From NCBI GenBank assembly GCA_025200525.1, contig CM045758.1, forward strand, positions 61,258,649 through 61,322,648: DNA of 64,000 nucleotides. Direction: 5' to 3'. The translations under genes and the position numbers were made by a program. The notes below the pieces were generated by a model. It saw only the letters and a program-made list of their open reading frames with translations, was not told where the DNA came from and did not search any database. The stretch comes from Camellia lanceoleosa. Its lineage: Eukaryota; Streptophyta; Magnoliopsida; Ericales; Theaceae. Below, in pieces: positions 63,061 through 64,000 of this stretch. Position 1 is the first letter of the stretch, and every line of letters starts with the position of its first letter.

Positions 63061-63832
63061 TCCTTCAGCGTAAATTTTGGATCTGGCTGCAAGGCTAGCA
63101 AGGATTTTTTAGGCCTCTGGCCAAACATCAAAATGAGGCCTATGTCCAATTAGGCCTATGTCCAATTAGGCCTTTAGACAATTGGGGCTTTTCGCAATAA
63201 GAAATTTTTGGAATTTTTTTTATGGCCAAGTAATGAGTTAAGTGGTACAAAAATTGAGCAGCCTCTACTCTAAAGCTGTCATTCTGCACAAACAATACCT
63301 TAAAAAAAGGTTTAAAGATCGAGCTTTATAAGAAAAATCAAACAAGAGAGGAGTGGCAAATGCAGAGAGGTCCTTGCGTCCTGTTAACTGGAAAAACAAG
63401 CAAGGCTTTAAGGGATTGAGAAAGAGCCCAGTCATGTTAACCAGCTTGAAGTGAATAGTCTCCTTGATGGTAAAGCAGGAGGTAAACCAAGAACCCACCA
63501 AATGCAAGCCAGAATAGGCTACTAAAATCGGACCCCCTTTCGCTGCAAATAGGATCAAAATATCCCCAAATGTAATCCTCAATAGGCTACTATACTCAGA
63601 ACCCCTCTTGCTGCAAATAGAATCAAAATACATAAATGCATGTCAATCCTAGAGTCAAGGCAGCTACAGGAGACTCAACAAAGACAAAAGGGTCACAAGG
63701 ACAAGGAGAGGAATGAAAGAGGGAAGAAGAAGAACAGTGAGAAGAAACCTGAGGTAGAGAATTATGAGATTGAGAGAATGCAATAGAAAGTATTAGCTTG
63801 AAGAATAGAAAGAGGTGAACAAGAATGATGAT
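63061..63832. other. Flank with short tandem repeats, no gene recognised
   Basis: Bases 63136-63183 hold three copies of a 16-bp unit (AGGCCTATGTCCAATT). Bases 63513-63640 hold a 68-bp tandem duplication (AATAGGCTACTA, then GCTGCAAATAG and ATCAAAATA) starting at 63513 and 63581. The minus-strand open frame 63265-63633 reads through this duplication and has no recognisable domain. Bases 63690-63780 are purine-rich. Confidence 0.5.
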
Positions 63833-64000
63833 CAAAACGTTGGATGGGGTTCCATTTGATGTTTATTCCAGAGGCGGATTGTCTTTTGTTGGAGAGAGCG
63901 TTTTTGGTCGAAGAGGTGTTTGAGGCACAGCGGAGTATGCCTGGGGATAAAGTGCCTGGGCTTGACGGTTTTTCCATCGCTTTTCTCCATCACTGTTGGG
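63833..64000 (+). mobile_element. LINE reverse transcriptase fragment, plus strand
   Basis: The plus strand reads KTLDGVPFD, then after a small frame slip LERAFLVEEVFEAQRSMPGD, followed by KVPGLDGFSIAFLHHCW. This is the N-terminal part of plant L1-type ORF2 reverse transcriptase (family pattern L..PF..EEV..A......GDKAPGPDGF...F....W). It continues beyond the window. KVPG in place of KAPG and the frame slip indicate decay. The orientation is opposite to the LINE tail at 62.8-63.06 kb, so these are two insertions. Confidence 0.75.

Noticed and set aside
63265..63633. 122-codon minus-strand open frame in the right flank
   Set aside because: It crosses a 68-bp tandem duplication, has no recognisable domain and no splice or promoter context.
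1..64000. CRISPR arrays, bacterial operons, tRNA or rRNA genes
   Set aside because: The regular repeats are satellites or exon modules of eukaryotic type, and I found no cloverleaf with both A and B boxes and no rRNA-like sequence.

Overview
This is a transposable-element-dense stretch of a plant nuclear genome. The signs are GT-AG introns, a C48/ULP1-type protease gene family of the kind spread by plant transposons, a small GRF zinc-finger/transmembrane gene, MITEs and plant LINE fragments. I recognise no single-copy host gene, no rRNA, tRNA, organellar or bacterial feature, and no transposase. The species cannot be named from the sequence.

The dominant structure is a tandem duplication. 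Bases 1-26000 (then a 100-N gap) reappear collinearly at about 33285-61870, offset 33284 at the start. The offset grows to about 33509 after a roughly 240-bp poly-T-bearing insertion at 36050 that only copy 2 has. Between them, 26101-33284 holds a diverged paralogue of the large protease gene. The repeat unit therefore appears to be about 33 kb and to contain two related large genes.

Order within a unit, left to right: (i) a 5' region probably belonging to the left-lying protease paralogue (1-1066; 33245-34387); (ii) AT-rich non-coding DNA with two MITE-like insertions; (iii) a GRF zinc-finger/TM gene on + (4753; 38277); (iv) a small gene on - with a SANT/Myb-like look (6454-6994; 39968-40511); (v) an 81-residue coiled-coil acidic gene on + (7715; 41225); (vi) a large multi-exon gene on - (8459-13600; 41968-47110; paralogue 26246-32983). 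The large gene encodes, from N to C terminus, an HMG-box-like segment split by introns, a plant-mobile/ULP-associated domain, coiled-coil linker exons, a basic KR-rich stretch and a ULP1 (peptidase C48) catalytic domain. Then come (vii) 0.8-kb exon-bearing modules in direct and inverted orientation (14.4-17.7 kb; 48.0-52.0 kb) and (viii) a long AT-rich palindromic satellite block (18.9-26.0 kb; 53.3-61.9 kb) built of roughly 1.9-kb macro-units with a GA-rich core and arms of roughly 194-bp sub-repeats in opposite orientations.

The combination of ULP-like genes, no transposase and long fold-back arms resembles ULP-carrying Mutator-like or foldback elements known in plants (for example the Kaonashi MULEs of Arabidopsis). 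The HMG-box fusion, paired paralogues, GRF/TM partner and exon modules make this one unusual. Beyond 61.9 kb is flanking DNA with two LINE fragments.

A caution applies to all reading-frame statements. Differences between the copies cluster at CAG/CTG/CCG and CG sites and are often small indels. Many apparent frameshifts may be long-read base-calling errors at methylated cytosines, not real mutations.
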